A stretch of DNA of 64,000 bases, from assembly GCA_963575745.1 (NCBI GenBank), contig CAUYUJ010016065.1, positions 95,001 to 159,000 of the forward strand. The letters run 5' to 3'. This document shows positions 41,997-50,948 of this stretch, one piece after another. The DNA comes from Prorocentrum cordatum (Eukaryota; Sar; Dinophyceae; Prorocentrales; Prorocentraceae). Positions within the stretch are counted from its first letter, which is position 1. Every line of letters begins with the position of its first letter. The position numbers and the translations under genes are program-made. The notes beneath the pieces are model-generated. The model had not been told where the DNA came from. It saw nothing but the letters and a program-made list of their open reading frames with translations, and made no database searches.

Positions 41997-42298
41997 GGCT
42001 TTGTTTGCTTCTGCGCGTGATCAGTTGTGTATGTGTGTTGATGGTGCGTCCTGCTTTGCTTGGAGGTTTTGCCGCGTTTGCCGCATGCTCGTTTCTGCTG
42101 ACGCCGTTGCTCATGCGTTTGCTCATTGTTTGGTCATTGCTTATTTCTTGATGCGCGTGACTGAATATGTTGATGCATCTGCTTGTCTTTTTTTGTGTTC
42201 TGGGTGGGGGTGGGGGGGGGGCGTTGTTTCGGGAAGCCGAGCTGTATGCTCGAGATCGGGCTGGCGCGGGCGGGGAGCGCGTCCCCAACTTCGGTAAT

Positions 42299-42342
42299 CA
42301 AGTTAGCTAACCAACTTAAAACCGACATACCTAACCTACTTG
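42299..42342 (-). repeat. Subterminal inverted motif, right
   Basis: Inverse of 31352-31401; followed to 42570 by an AT-rich terminal zone with GGTTAG/CTAACC words. Confidence 0.45.
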
Positions 42343-42570
42343 TAACCATCATAGTAACTACATATAACTATCATACGATCCCAATTTGAAATCCACATGG
42401 GGTTAGGCTAACTAGGTTAGTAAAGCCCCGAACCGCCGAAGATGGATAGCCTCAGCGGCCTAAGTAGACGGGGCGCTTCATAATCACTTAGGTTGGATGT
42501 ATCCTGGGTAGGAAGGTTATAAGTACGTTATACCCACCTTATACCAAACATATAACAGGGCTATCTACTT

Positions 42571-42573
42571 ACT
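42571..42573. repeat. 3-bp target site duplication (ACT), right copy
   Basis: Partner of 31249-31251. Confidence 0.8.
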
Positions 42574-42837
42574 ATCCGCCATGACCCTCCCAGTGAAGCC
42601 CCTAAACACGAAGGCTGGCTTTCGGAAAAGTCCAAAACCAACCCGGCAGCAGTCAAGGCACTCATGTCCGAGGTGTGCCGCAATTGCTTGTACTCGAACC
42701 ATGGAGCGGTGAAGCATAATTTCACGACGTGCAAGTCCCTCGGCAACCGCTGCGCGCTCACTTGCCCAAAGCGCAAGGGGGCAGGCAGGGCCCAGGACGT
42801 CAAGCACTGGGCGGCGGACTGCCCCTACAGCCGCTGA
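42574..42837 (+). pseudogene. Gag-like protein, 3' part with Cys-rich tail
   Basis: Directly after the ACT duplication the frame of the upstream gag-like part resumes (phase preserved) for 87 codons to TGA 42835-42837. It starts IRHDPPSEAPKHEGWLSEKS and ends with CRNC, a middle group of three Cys (TTCKSLGNRCALTC) and a terminal HWAADCPYSR. The final H-x4-C resembles the second half of a retroviral-type zinc knuckle, supporting a nucleic-acid-binding tail. It is separated from the first part by the 11.3-kb transposon. Confidence 0.7.
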
Positions 42838-43660
42838 CGCACACGAGTCGGCGCCAGCCCCCGGTCAATGGACGCTCCGCTGGGTACATGCATGGTTCTG
42901 CACACGCGTTTCTTTTCTTCAGCGCCATTGTCCCGGGCGAGAGTTTTAATTGCGCCTGCCGGCAGAGCCCCTGCCAGGCCGTCCACGGCGCATGTCCTTT
43001 CTTTTCTTCCGCCGCGCGCCTGCGTCTCAAGCAGGCGCGCGCCCCGGGCCAGCCCCCGCGACCCAGTCCGAGGCCGCGCCCGGCGCCCTTGAAAAAAAAG
43101 AGCGCCAGTCGTCGCATCGCCGTCTGCTCCCCCCCTCACCCTGCTTTCTCTGCCCCTCGCCTGCCCCTCGCTTTCGCCCCTCCCGCTCCGCCCCCCCCCT
43201 TTCCTACGCAATCCCGCCCAGGGATCGTCGGCGGGCGCGGGTCGGCGGCCGCCGGGCACACGCGCCATGCGCATTAGTTACTGTTGGGGGGCAGAGAAAT
43301 CACCAGGGACCGGGGCCGCGGCCCTGGCGGCCTCATTCAACACAGTTGTGTAAAAAACCTACGATTGCTTCACTTTTCTGCCGCTCTGGCAGGGGAGAAA
43401 AACACTTTCTCGTCGCGCGTGGTTTACGGGATCCGCGCACCGTTGCCCATGAGCATTGCCGCGGCCACAATATCCCCGGGGGCCGCGCACGGCAGGGCCC
43501 AGGCGGCCCCCGACCGCCAAGAAAACGTGCCAAAAAAACGCACGATTGGCGCACTTGTTGCCCCCTGGCGGGGGGTAGAACACACCTTCGTCAACGCCCC
43601 CCCCCAGCCTGTTGGTCGACAGGGAATGGCCGCCGCGACCCAAAGCCTTCGGGGCTCGAG
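42838..43660 (+). other. Spacer between gag-like and recombinase genes
   Basis: GC-rich, no conserved protein. Two similar about 100-bp blocks (43321-43417 and 43497-43600) share GGC..CCTGGCGG/CCAGGCGG, AAAAAACC/AAAAAACG and ACGATTG(C/G) words: a decayed direct duplication, possibly promoter-related. Confidence 0.45.
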
Positions 43661-45044
43661 ATGAAGCGCGGCCCCGGACCGCCAGAGCCCGCGCGCCGCC
43701 AGCGCCTCGGCCCCGCCCGTTTGCACCGCGACGATTTCGATCGCCCCAGGCCGGCGGCCGACAGAGCGTCTTCCGACGGGCCTCGCGCTGCACCTTCGCA
43801 AGTATCCGCGGCGCCCCCGGGGGAGACCCGCCCCGGCGACGCGCGCTGGCGCCCTAGCACGTCAAACGGGGCTGTTGGGGCCCCCGCGCTGCAACACGAA
43901 CCACTTCGAGCCCCGCCGATGGACGCGCCAGGCGCGCGCCAGCTTCTGAGTGGGGGCCCCGACCTCTTGTCTTTAATTCGCGAGAGCACCTCTGTGGAAC
44001 AGGAGGCACATCGCAGCAGGGCCATATCAGCAATTGCCTCCAAGCACCCCTGGAGGAGAGCACAAAGAAGCGGTATTGCAGCTCCCTGCGTACTGCCGTA
44101 GATTCTTGCGAGAATTCCTCAGGGCTGCAACTTTTGCCGTGCGAATCCGACGTGAAATTCATGCTGCTGTTTGCCCAGATGGACGGCCGGTCGTGGTCAT
44201 CCGTTACGAATCCGCGCGCTGCAGTGCGGCGTTGGCACCAGCAGCGCAACTTGACATCGCAATTTGACAATGCATGGTCGGACCGGTCGGCCCAATTTCT
44301 GGAGAGGTCTGAAGAAGCGGGTCGACCATTCACGGTCACACGCAAAACGCCCCGTATCTCTCGAAGAATTGCGGTGTTACCAGAACGCACGCCTCAAAGC
44401 AGGCAGCCTGGCCGCTGTCCGGGACGTCGCTATAGCAGCCGTGTCTTTCTTCGGCGTCCGGAGGTGTTCCGAGACTCTCGCGCTCCGGCGTCGAGACATA
44501 TCTTTGCACGACAATTTCGTGTTTATTTCTGTCGCCCGGCAAAAGAACGACCCTTTCGGACATGGCATGGGGTGCCACATCCCAAAGATGGTCGACACCC
44601 CCAGCTTTTGCCCATGCCGCGTCCTGCGGGAATGGCTGGTGCAGCGGGACTCACGCTGGGTGGGGTTCCGACCCGGATGCGCCCGTGTTTTGCGCGACTC
44701 ATTTGGCGGAGCCCCGCCCCATGAATTGCGACTCCTTCCGCCGAAATCTTTCGCAGTTCTTTCAGACCGCCGCAGTGGGGACACACTCACTGCGAAAAGG
44801 CGGTGCTCACTGGTACAAGACAGTGTGCTGCTTGCCGGAAGAGTTGGTGCAGGCTCAGGGCGGCTGGTCGGCCCCTGAAACCATGCGAGCATTTTACGCT
44901 TGTTTCTCAGATTCAGAGAGGTGCGATCAGCTGTTACGCGCCGTGTCTACAGTTTCGAGTGGCGTGGCGGTCCCAGCCACCACTCATCATCATACGCGTG
45001 TTTCACCTATGCCTCTGTGGAGGCGCCTCACTGGGAGCTTGTGA
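43661..45044 (+). pseudogene. Tyrosine recombinase of the YR retrotransposon, three frameshifts
   Basis: Likely starts MKRGPGPPEP (43661), with a Pro/Arg-rich N-terminal extension. After a shift near 44050 the core-binding domain reads STKKRYCSSLR..FMLLFAQMDGRSW..AAVRRWHQQRN. After a second shift (44265-44300) comes FWRGLKKR..RPVSLEELRCYQ..VRDVAIAAVSFFGVRRCSE with the first catalytic Arg (about 44459). After a third (about 44690-44720) THSLRKGGAHWY supplies His/Arg (44784-44795), QGGWSAPETM the second His/Trp position, and RAFYACF the Tyr nucleophile (44895). All catalytic residues are present, in three frames. It would recombine the circular cDNA into the genome. Its stop lies 15 bp before B1. 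Confidence 0.85.
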
Positions 45045-45058
45045 AAACTCGTCTCCTC

Positions 45059-45255
45059 GGGGTTGCGCCTGTCCAGTGCTCCTGGCGGCCATTCCTGGGT
45101 CACCACGGACCTGGCCAGGCCGGCCTGCAGCTCCATGAGGCACCCCACACGAGGCATATGTTGCCAACGCAGGAAACACCGCCTTGGACTTGGAGGCAAA
45201 AACAGTTCCTTACCGATTCCTTCCCCCAGTCACGGGGCACCGAACAGGCAGAAGG
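45059..45255 (+). repeat. Split direct repeat B1
   Basis: 197 bp beginning GGGGTTGCGCCTGTCC and ending GAACAGGCAGAAGG; two mismatches to B2. Directly abuts A2, forming the B1A2 junction expected of the circular intermediate. Confidence 0.9.
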
Positions 45256-45399
45256 CGTCCTTTCTTAGGGGGCTGTGCGCTCGGGAAAGGGGCTTCTGCG
45301 GGTTCGCGGGATTCGGTTCGTCTCCCTTTCGGGCCCCTCGTGCGTTTTGCTGGATTCGGCTCGCGCGCAGGCGCCCTGTTCCAAGGGTCGGGGTCTAGC
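45256..45399 (+). repeat. Split direct repeat A2
   Basis: 144 bp, one mismatch to A1. A 59-bp unique segment (45400-45458) separates it from B2. Confidence 0.9.
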
Positions 45400-45458
45400 G
45401 CTCCCACCCCCCGCACCCTTTTTTCTTCCGTGCCTGCTGCAATCCGCTTCCCTTCGGG

Positions 45459-45655
45459 GGGGTTGCGCCTGTCCAGTGCTCCTGGCGGCCATTCCTGGGT
45501 CACCACGGACCTGGCCAGGCCGGCCTGCAGATCCATGAGGCACCCCACACGAGGCATATGTTGCCAACGCAGGAGACACCGCCTTGGACTTGGAGGCAAA
45601 AACAGTTCCTTACCGATTCCTTCCCCCAGTCACGGGGCACCGAACAGGCAGAAGG
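45459..45655 (+). repeat. Split direct repeat B2 (element 3' end)
   Basis: Copy of B1; its end GAAGG is fused directly to ACCCCCTCCCC of the (GGA)n-TIR element. Confidence 0.9.
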
Positions 45656-45712
45656 ACCCCCTCCCCCTCCAACTTGTGGTGGCGGTGGTGGTGGTGGAAA
45701 ACAGGCCCATCA
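45656..45712 (-). mobile_element. (GGA)n-cored TIR element, right half
   Basis: CCCCCTCCCCCTCCAACTTG..GGAAAACAGGCCCATCA, the inverse of the left TIR at 26460. Completes the element split by the YR retrotransposon. Confidence 0.85.
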
Positions 45713-46175
45713 CAAATGGCGCCAGGACGGCTCAAAAAGGCCTTCAAGAAGGCCTCCAATGGCCTCCCAAAGGCTCGCGGAGCGGAAACCTCCGCGAAGA
45801 GGCTTTAGGGTTGACTCGTCGGTGTCATCATCGTGCTCAATTCGTCTGGGTATCGTATCTGAGTGAACCGGTAGGGATACGTGAAGAGTCTAACTTGTTT
45901 TCGCAACGTCGGCACTCAGGATACTCAGGAAATCAGTAGGTACCGATATCGCTACTTCCCAGATCTCTCCCATGGTGCGTTCTGACCAGGATTTCGAAGC
46001 GAGTCCAGCGGTGGCGACGAGGGCCTCCGAGGAGGCCCAAGCAGGCGAAAACGAGGGCAAGGCAGCAGTTTCGGCACCGTGTCGTCCCTTGAGCTCAGGA
46101 TACGTCGGGACTCTCGGAGAGCCGTCGGACCAGAGCGCTCCAAGGGCGACTCATCCTCGTCCCAGGCCTCCTGAG
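45713..46175. other. Intergenic, no gene seen
   Basis: Short AAGAGGCCT(T/C)CAA words. No protein-like ORF. Confidence 0.45.
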
Positions 46176-46313
46176 TAGGCACTGGAGGAGGAGGAGGAGG
46201 AGGAGGAGGAGGAGGAGGAGAAAGGAGGCGGAGGAGGAGGAGGAGGAGGAGGAGGAGGAGGAGGAGGAGGAGGGGGAGGAGGCGGAGGAGGGGGAGAAGG
46301 AGGAGGAGGAGGC
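46176..46313. repeat. (GGA)n microsatellite
   Basis: Flanked on both sides by CTCCTGAGTAGG (46168 left, 46315 right), an apparent direct duplication around the tract. Confidence 0.9.
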
Positions 46314-47203
46314 CTCCTGAGTAGGGGCCTGGGCCACTCGGCAGGCCCCGGCGGCCTCCAGGCTGCAAGCCCGACAGGAGCAAAGGCCGTCCAGAAACAC
46401 CCATCCTCCAAACTCGAACCGCGAGATCCTCCAAATGCCTCGAACCTCGATGCTCGAACCTCGCCTCCAGCCTCGAGATCCTCGACCGGCGAGTCCAGAC
46501 ACCTCGAACCTCGATCCTCCAACCTCCGCGGACACGTCGCGGGACCCGTTCGGGCTGCACCAGCCACCGCGGACTGCTGCGAGAGTGACTGCGTCGCCTG
46601 CTGCGAGGAGGTCTCCGTGTCCTGGGTGCCAGTCCGCAGCCGCTTGTTGGATGGCCTTGGCACCTTGAGAAAGAGACACGGTGCGGAGGGGGATGGGCAC
46701 GGTGATGATGTCTAGGACGATGAGGACGAGGACGAAGACGAAGTCAGGAGAGCGAGGTCGAGGTCGAGGAAGTCGAGGACAAGGACGTGGAAGAGCATGA
46801 CAAGGGAGAGAACGAGGGCGAGGTCAGGGATCGATGTCTCTGAACGAAGTGGGCCGTCTTGAGGCCTCATGGGGCCTCCAGCTGCACATAATTGTTGGAA
46901 AGATGCGACGAGGAAGGAGCAGGAGCAGGAGCAAGAGCATAGCAAGGGTAGAAGGAGGAGAACAGTGAGAGCGATAGCGAGAACAGAGGGCAGAGGAAGA
47001 GAAGCAGAGCGAGAGAAGAAGCACATCTGTTTTTTATGCGAGGGAGCGAGGGGTTGTTTGTCTACCCTCGCTCCAGGGGGGATCCGACGGGGAGCCGAAT
47101 GACGAGCCAGGTCCCGACCTCACCAGGGCGGGCCAAGAGCCCTCCCTCCAGGCGAGGCCGACGAACGCCACGAGAACCGGCCCCGCGCCCAGAGAGCCCC
47201 ACA
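46314..47203. other. Intergenic, no gene seen
   Basis: CCTCGA(A/G)-rich words at 46380-46520 and GAGGACGAGGAC words at 46710-46790. No conserved ORF. Confidence 0.45.
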
Positions 47204-47400
47204 TGATCGGCCTGTTTTCCACCGCCACCACCATAAGTTGGAAGGGGGCAGGGAGGAGGAGGACGAGGAGGAGGAGGAGGAGCTGGAGGAGGAGGAGAAA
47301 GAGGAGGAGGAGGAGGAGGAGGAGGAGGAGGAGGAGGAGGAGGAGGAGGACCCCCTCCCCCTCCAACTTATGGGGGTGATGGTGGAACACAAGCCCATCG
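47204..47400. mobile_element. (GGA)n-cored TIR element, complete copy with target duplication
   Basis: Left TIR TGATCGGCCTGTTTTCC..CATAAGTTGGAAGGGGG; right TIR CCCCCTCCCCCTCCAACTTATGG..AAGCCCATCG; core about 100 bp of GGA. Flanked by CCACA on both sides (47199-47203, 47401-47405), a 5-bp target duplication. Confidence 0.9.
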
Positions 47401-48071
47401 CCACAGCCCAGGATATGGGGCCGTGGCCTGCCCCGATCCCCAGCGCGCGGGGTCCCCCCTGCTCTCCGCTGGAGCCTCGAGCTGTGCAACTCTCTGCTGC
47501 CTCACCTCTCATCGGCACTCTGCCGCGCCGCTGGGCCAGCGAGGAGGGCTGGAGGGAGGGAGGCAGGCGGTCGGAGGGCGAGGAGGAGCGCCCGGCTGAA
47601 GAGCAGCAGCGGAGCACGCACGTCGGAAGTCGGGGACCACGACGACAGTCGAAGAGAGGACCGCGAGGCTGGCGGCGGCGACGACGGCAACGACAACAAC
47701 GGCACCGACGACGACGACGAGGACGACGACATCAATCAACACGGTTTTTGGATTCGCGGGTCGAGAGCGCAGCTCTTCCGGTCGAAGCTAAGCGGGCCGC
47801 GCGAAGCTTGAATTAACAAAGAGGGGGGCAGAAGGAGGGGCCTCACGTCAAGGCCGGGAGGGGGCAAAGCCCCAGGATCAGGCGGTACCGAAGACGATGC
47901 GCTTGCAGAGGAACGCCTCGGACAGGAACCCGGCGGCGAAGCACCGGAGGAAGCAAAACGCTGCGGTTGGTGGTGCCGCCAACGGCGCGTCCAATGCACC
48001 AGCCTCACGTGGCGGCAGGAGGAGGCACGAGATCAACAACCACGGTCAGGCAAAAACGGCGAGGGCACCAA
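47401..48071. other. Intergenic, no gene seen
   Basis: (ACG/CGA)n-like text at 47695-47735. No conserved ORF. Confidence 0.45.
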
Positions 48072-48172
48072 TGTGCAGAGCTCCGCGCGGACTTGCTGGG
48101 TCTGCGCCGGGCACCCCCGCAGGGCGCCGCCCCCGGCGCGCGCCGCGCGCCAGGGGCGGTGCGGCGCCGACC
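48072..48172 (-). repeat. Dispersed GC-rich repeat, copy 3 (diverged)
   Basis: Shares CTCCGCGCGGACTTG, TCTGCGCCGGGCACC and CGCGCGCCAGGGGCGG with the AP-3 sigma upstream repeat. Confidence 0.45.
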
Positions 48173-48354
48173 CGAGAAGGCCGCGCGGCCCTGGGAACGC
48201 TTTTACAGTCCAGGCACGACCCATGATCAAAGAAAAAGTGGTTCGAGAACACGACCAGGTTCGCCAAATCCGCCGATCCGGCGTGTGAGTTTCTGAGAGC
48301 GTGGACTTGAGCTCGCTCAAGCTTCGGTCTGCCGGGGGGGGGGGGGCGCACGTT

Positions 48355-48437
48355 ATTTCAGACGTCATTTCCGACGTTTTTCGGTACACGGGGATATTCC
48401 CGACGTCATTTCCGACGTTTTTCGGTACCCGGGGACA
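48355..48437 (+). repeat. 44-bp tandem duplication
   Basis: GACGTCATTTCCGACGTTTT followed by TCGGTAC(A/C)CGGGGA, twice. Confidence 0.85.
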
Positions 48438-48911
48438 GGGGGGTATAGAAAACTCCACTTCCGGAGCCCCCCCAGATCGGCGGCACTGGCCGGAGGCCAG
48501 CCCAATACCAAACCAACATGTGTATACTGTGGAGAATAAAGAGCGTTCTACGGGCCGTGGGGAGGCAGATGTCATATCAGTACCGTGTGCTTCCGTTGGA
48601 GACGCCCACCCGACGCAAACATGTAGCACACGAGGCTTGCAGTATAACACATCGGTACCCGAGCGGTATGAGCCACAAACCACACTCCACGGAGCTTGTG
48701 CTGCAACAGTTCGGCGCGCGGTTCGCCCATGCGGGGCCGACGCTGACAGAATGGCATGTCCCGGTGGCTCAAGTGGTGCACTTGTTTGCATGTGTTGCTA
48801 CGAATTGTAGCCCCGTCGCGCGTCTGCAGAGCCCGAGGCCGCGGGTACGTAGAGCGCTGCGCGCTGTGGGCGATGATAAATCTGCGGTCCTCCTCGGCGG
48901 CCGCTTTGCTC
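48438..48911. other. Intergenic, unassigned open frame
   Basis: A plus-strand frame (48518-48976, 152 codons) has mixed composition (RRKHVAHEACSITHRYPSGM) but no recognisable motif. Not called as a gene. Confidence 0.35.
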
Positions 48912-49150
48912 GGGGTTCTGACCTGGGTCAATCCAGACCCGGGTCAGCAAGGAACCAAAAAAATGCAATGCAGTAACAAAAAACTGCAACGCAGGTCTTC
49001 GCAAACCTGGGTCAGATATGCGCGGCCGCCTCGCGGCAACGAGCGGCTCGCTAACCCGGGTCAGCCAAAGGGGGTCTTCGCAGGATCCTGCAGGATCCGG
49101 TGCCGTGGCTGAACCCTGTCTGCATTGACCCCCGTCTCGAGGCTCCCGAT
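48912..49150 (+). repeat. Dispersed ACCCGGGTCA repeat, copy 2
   Basis: Full-length match to 6759-7003, from CTGACC(T/C)GGGTCAATCC to GAGGCTCCCGAT. Confidence 0.75.
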
Positions 49151-49427
49151 TTGCTTCTTTTCCAGCCGCATCCGGGCGCAATTAGCCATGCCGCGTCCCA
49201 GCTGCTGCTATCCGACGCCTCGTGTATCCGAGGCTGTTGCAAAGCGTTTACACGATGGTTGCGGCCGAGTGAACTTTTAACTAAGAGGAAACTGCTGTTG
49301 TTGGCATTGTTGCCATCACCATGCGGGTCTCGACATGATGAGGATGCCGATCGAAACGACTCCTTTTTCGTGAACAGTGCGCGCACACGCGCCAGCTGCG
49401 CCACATGCGGACCTTCAGCGACTGCCA

Positions 49428-49475
49428 ATCCCACCAGCCCTTTGGGCGTGAGTGGTTTAGAGAGCTCTCCGTTTT
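49428..49475 (+). repeat. Dispersed AATCCCACCAGCCC repeat, copy 3
   Basis: CAATCCCACCAGCCCTTTGG followed by GCGTGAGTGGTTTAGAG; followed 370 bp later by a CCCCAAGAGG array. Confidence 0.6.
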
Positions 49476-49844
49476 CAACCCCCCTTCTTCCCCTTCGGGG
49501 AGGGGTTTACCCCTCCCCCTACCCCCTCCCCCCGGGCCTGGAGAGGGACCCCCGCGGGTGGTCAGAGGGGTCTTTTTCGACTCCTGGGAGGGCTAAAAAA
49601 CGACGACCCTCACGAGGATTCTGGCCCCGACGGGGGGACGGAGATAGGTCCCTCTCCTCTTCTTCCAAGCTAAAATCATTGATTTTACTACGGTTTTGGC
49701 CCCATTTTGGCCTCCTGAGGGGGCCGCGTTCATCTTCCTTCATAGCAAAATCATTGATGTTACGGAGGTTTTGGGCTCATTTTGTCCTTCTCAGGGGGCA
49801 GCGCTCCTTTGCGCTTCTGAGGAAGTCGCAAGAGCCCCCAAGAT
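49476..49844. other. Intergenic, no gene seen
   Basis: AAAATCATTGAT(T/G)TTAC(T/G) and TTTTGG(C/G)C words repeat at 49671 and 49745 (about 74-bp duplication). Confidence 0.5.
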
Positions 49845-50060
49845 GGCCCCCAAGAGGCCCTCCGGAGCCTCCCAAGAGGCCTCCAAGAGGCCCCCAAGAG
49901 GCCCCCAAGAGGCCCCAAGAGGCCCCCAAGAGGCCCCCAAGAGGCCCCCAAGAGGCCTCAAGAGGCCCCAAGAGGCCCCCAAGAGGCTCCCCAGAGGCCC
50001 CCAAGAGGCCCCCAAGAGGCCCCAAGAGGCTCCAAGAGGCCCCCAAGAGGCCCCACGAGG
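49845..50060. repeat. CCCCCAAGAGG minisatellite, array 4
   Basis: The most regular array, unit 10-11 bp. Confidence 0.9.
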
Positions 50061-50061
50061 A

Positions 50062-50335
50062 GCCCGAACGACTCACACCAGGACGAGGGGGTTGAACGAC
50101 TCACACCACGAAGAGCCCGAACGACTCACACCACAAGGAGGGGCCCGAACGACTCACACCAGGACGAGGGGCCCGAACAGCTCACACCACGAGAAGCCCG
50201 AACGACTCACACCAGGACGAAGAGCCCGAACGACTCACACCACGAAGAGCCCGAACGACTCACACCAGGAAGAAGGGCCCGAACGACTCACACCAGGACG
50301 AGAAACCCCAAACGACTCAAACCACGAGGAGCGCT
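50062..50335. repeat. GCCCGAACGACTCACACC minisatellite
   Basis: About ten units of 24-29 bp: GCCCGAACGACTCACACCA followed by CGA(A)GAA or GGACGAGG. Confidence 0.9.
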
Positions 50336-50948
50336 TTCTCTCCCTCCTCCTCCGCCTCGTCCTTCTCCCGCTCCCTTCACAAGGAGGATGTACAAGGAGG
50401 CGGGAGGAAGGAGGAACAGGGGAGATATGCGGGGCCAAGCGGACACACGCTTGAAAAACACGACTGTCGGCATGCTTCGCAAGAGTTGCTGTTGTGAGAT
50501 GGGCTGGTGGGGATACGCGAAGCGTAAAGAATTCAACTTGAAACAGTGAATCTTTGACTGGCAACTGGTTCGCTTGTATTCGGGGCTCCACACGATATGA
50601 TCGGCTGCGGAACGCTGTTCTGCTCGCGCTGCAAGAAAACCGCTGGCAAGCGACAAATTCCATGTGCATTTGAGGGTTCAACACGAAATGGCGGATTTGG
50701 GAAAACTCTGGTTTGCTCGCTGCGCTCGCGCGCGCGAGCCGCGGTAAATCAGAGCCCCAGCCGCAGAAAGGCCTACTGCACTTCGAAAGCAAAGCGCCCA
50801 AACCCAACAATTCCATTTGTAATCTGGGGTCCACCATGAGGTGGTCGATTGTAGAGCGCCACGATGTTCTCTCTGATCGCGCGCGCGAGCCGTGCCACAG
50901 GACAATCGACGGCAAATAAAACTCGACCTCGAATGAGTGGGAACACGA
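50336..50948. other. Intergenic, no gene seen
   Basis: Two related blocks around GATCGGCTGCGG(A)..CTGTTCTGCTCGCGC (50600) and GGTCGATTG..CTCTCTGATCGCGCGCGAG (50835-50890). No gene recognised. Confidence 0.4.

Larger units (their letters stand above)
31252..42570 (-). mobile_element. Nested 11.3-kb CACTA/Plavaka-like DNA transposon with six ORFs
   Basis: Termini AAGTACTTAGC (31252-31262) and, inverted, AAGTAGATAGC (42570-42560): 11-bp TIRs with two mismatches, flanked by ACT/ACT. Just inside each end is an AT-richer zone with many GGTTAG/CTAACC words, including an inverted match AAGTAGGTTA and GCTAACTTG (31352-31401 against 42342-42299). All six recognised ORFs lie on the minus strand: 544, about 250, 232, 457, 107 and 679 residues. 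The last is a transposase-like protein with a D..CxxC..DxxH..E layout. A 3-bp duplication is the rule in the CACTA/EnSpm superfamily. Excision at these ends restores the gag frame of the host element, which strongly supports the borders. Confidence 0.85.
26575..45655 (+). mobile_element. Tyrosine-recombinase (DIRS/PAT/Ngaro-like) retrotransposon with split direct repeats, 19.1 kb including a nested transposon
   Basis: Bounded by A1 (26575-26718) at the 5' end and B1 (45059-45255), A2 (45256-45399), B2 (45459-45655) at the 3' end: the A1..B1A2..B2 layout known for PAT/Ngaro-type YR elements. Internal genes, all plus strand: RT/RNase H with methyltransferase-like tail, gag-like Cys-rich protein, tyrosine recombinase. 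It lies within a (GGA)n-TIR element and made no target duplication there, as expected when a circular DNA copy integrates by YR recombination. Without the nested 11.3-kb insertion and one ACT copy the element is about 7.76 kb. A1/A2 differ at one site and B1/B2 at two, suggesting a recent copy, yet the ORFs carry about five frameshifts. Confidence 0.85.

Noticed and set aside
31352-42342. GGTTAG/CTAACC words as telomeric repeats
   Set aside because: They are scattered and not in tandem; they belong to the AT-rich ends of the nested transposon.
26575-45655. Reciprocal recombination between an A-B junction and a GGA-TIR element
   Set aside because: The two hybrid junctions are better explained as the two ends of one inserted YR element; orientation and the split-repeat layout fit insertion.
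48518-48976. 152-codon plus-strand ORF
   Set aside because: Mixed composition but no recognisable domain, start context or neighbour support; not called as a gene.
49680-49730. Second spliced-leader relict (CCATTTTGG words)
   Set aside because: Only CCATTTTGG matches; the rest of the leader is absent.
49845-50335. Possible CRISPR-like array
   Set aside because: Units are contiguous or degenerate without unique spacers, and the genome is eukaryotic; these are minisatellites.
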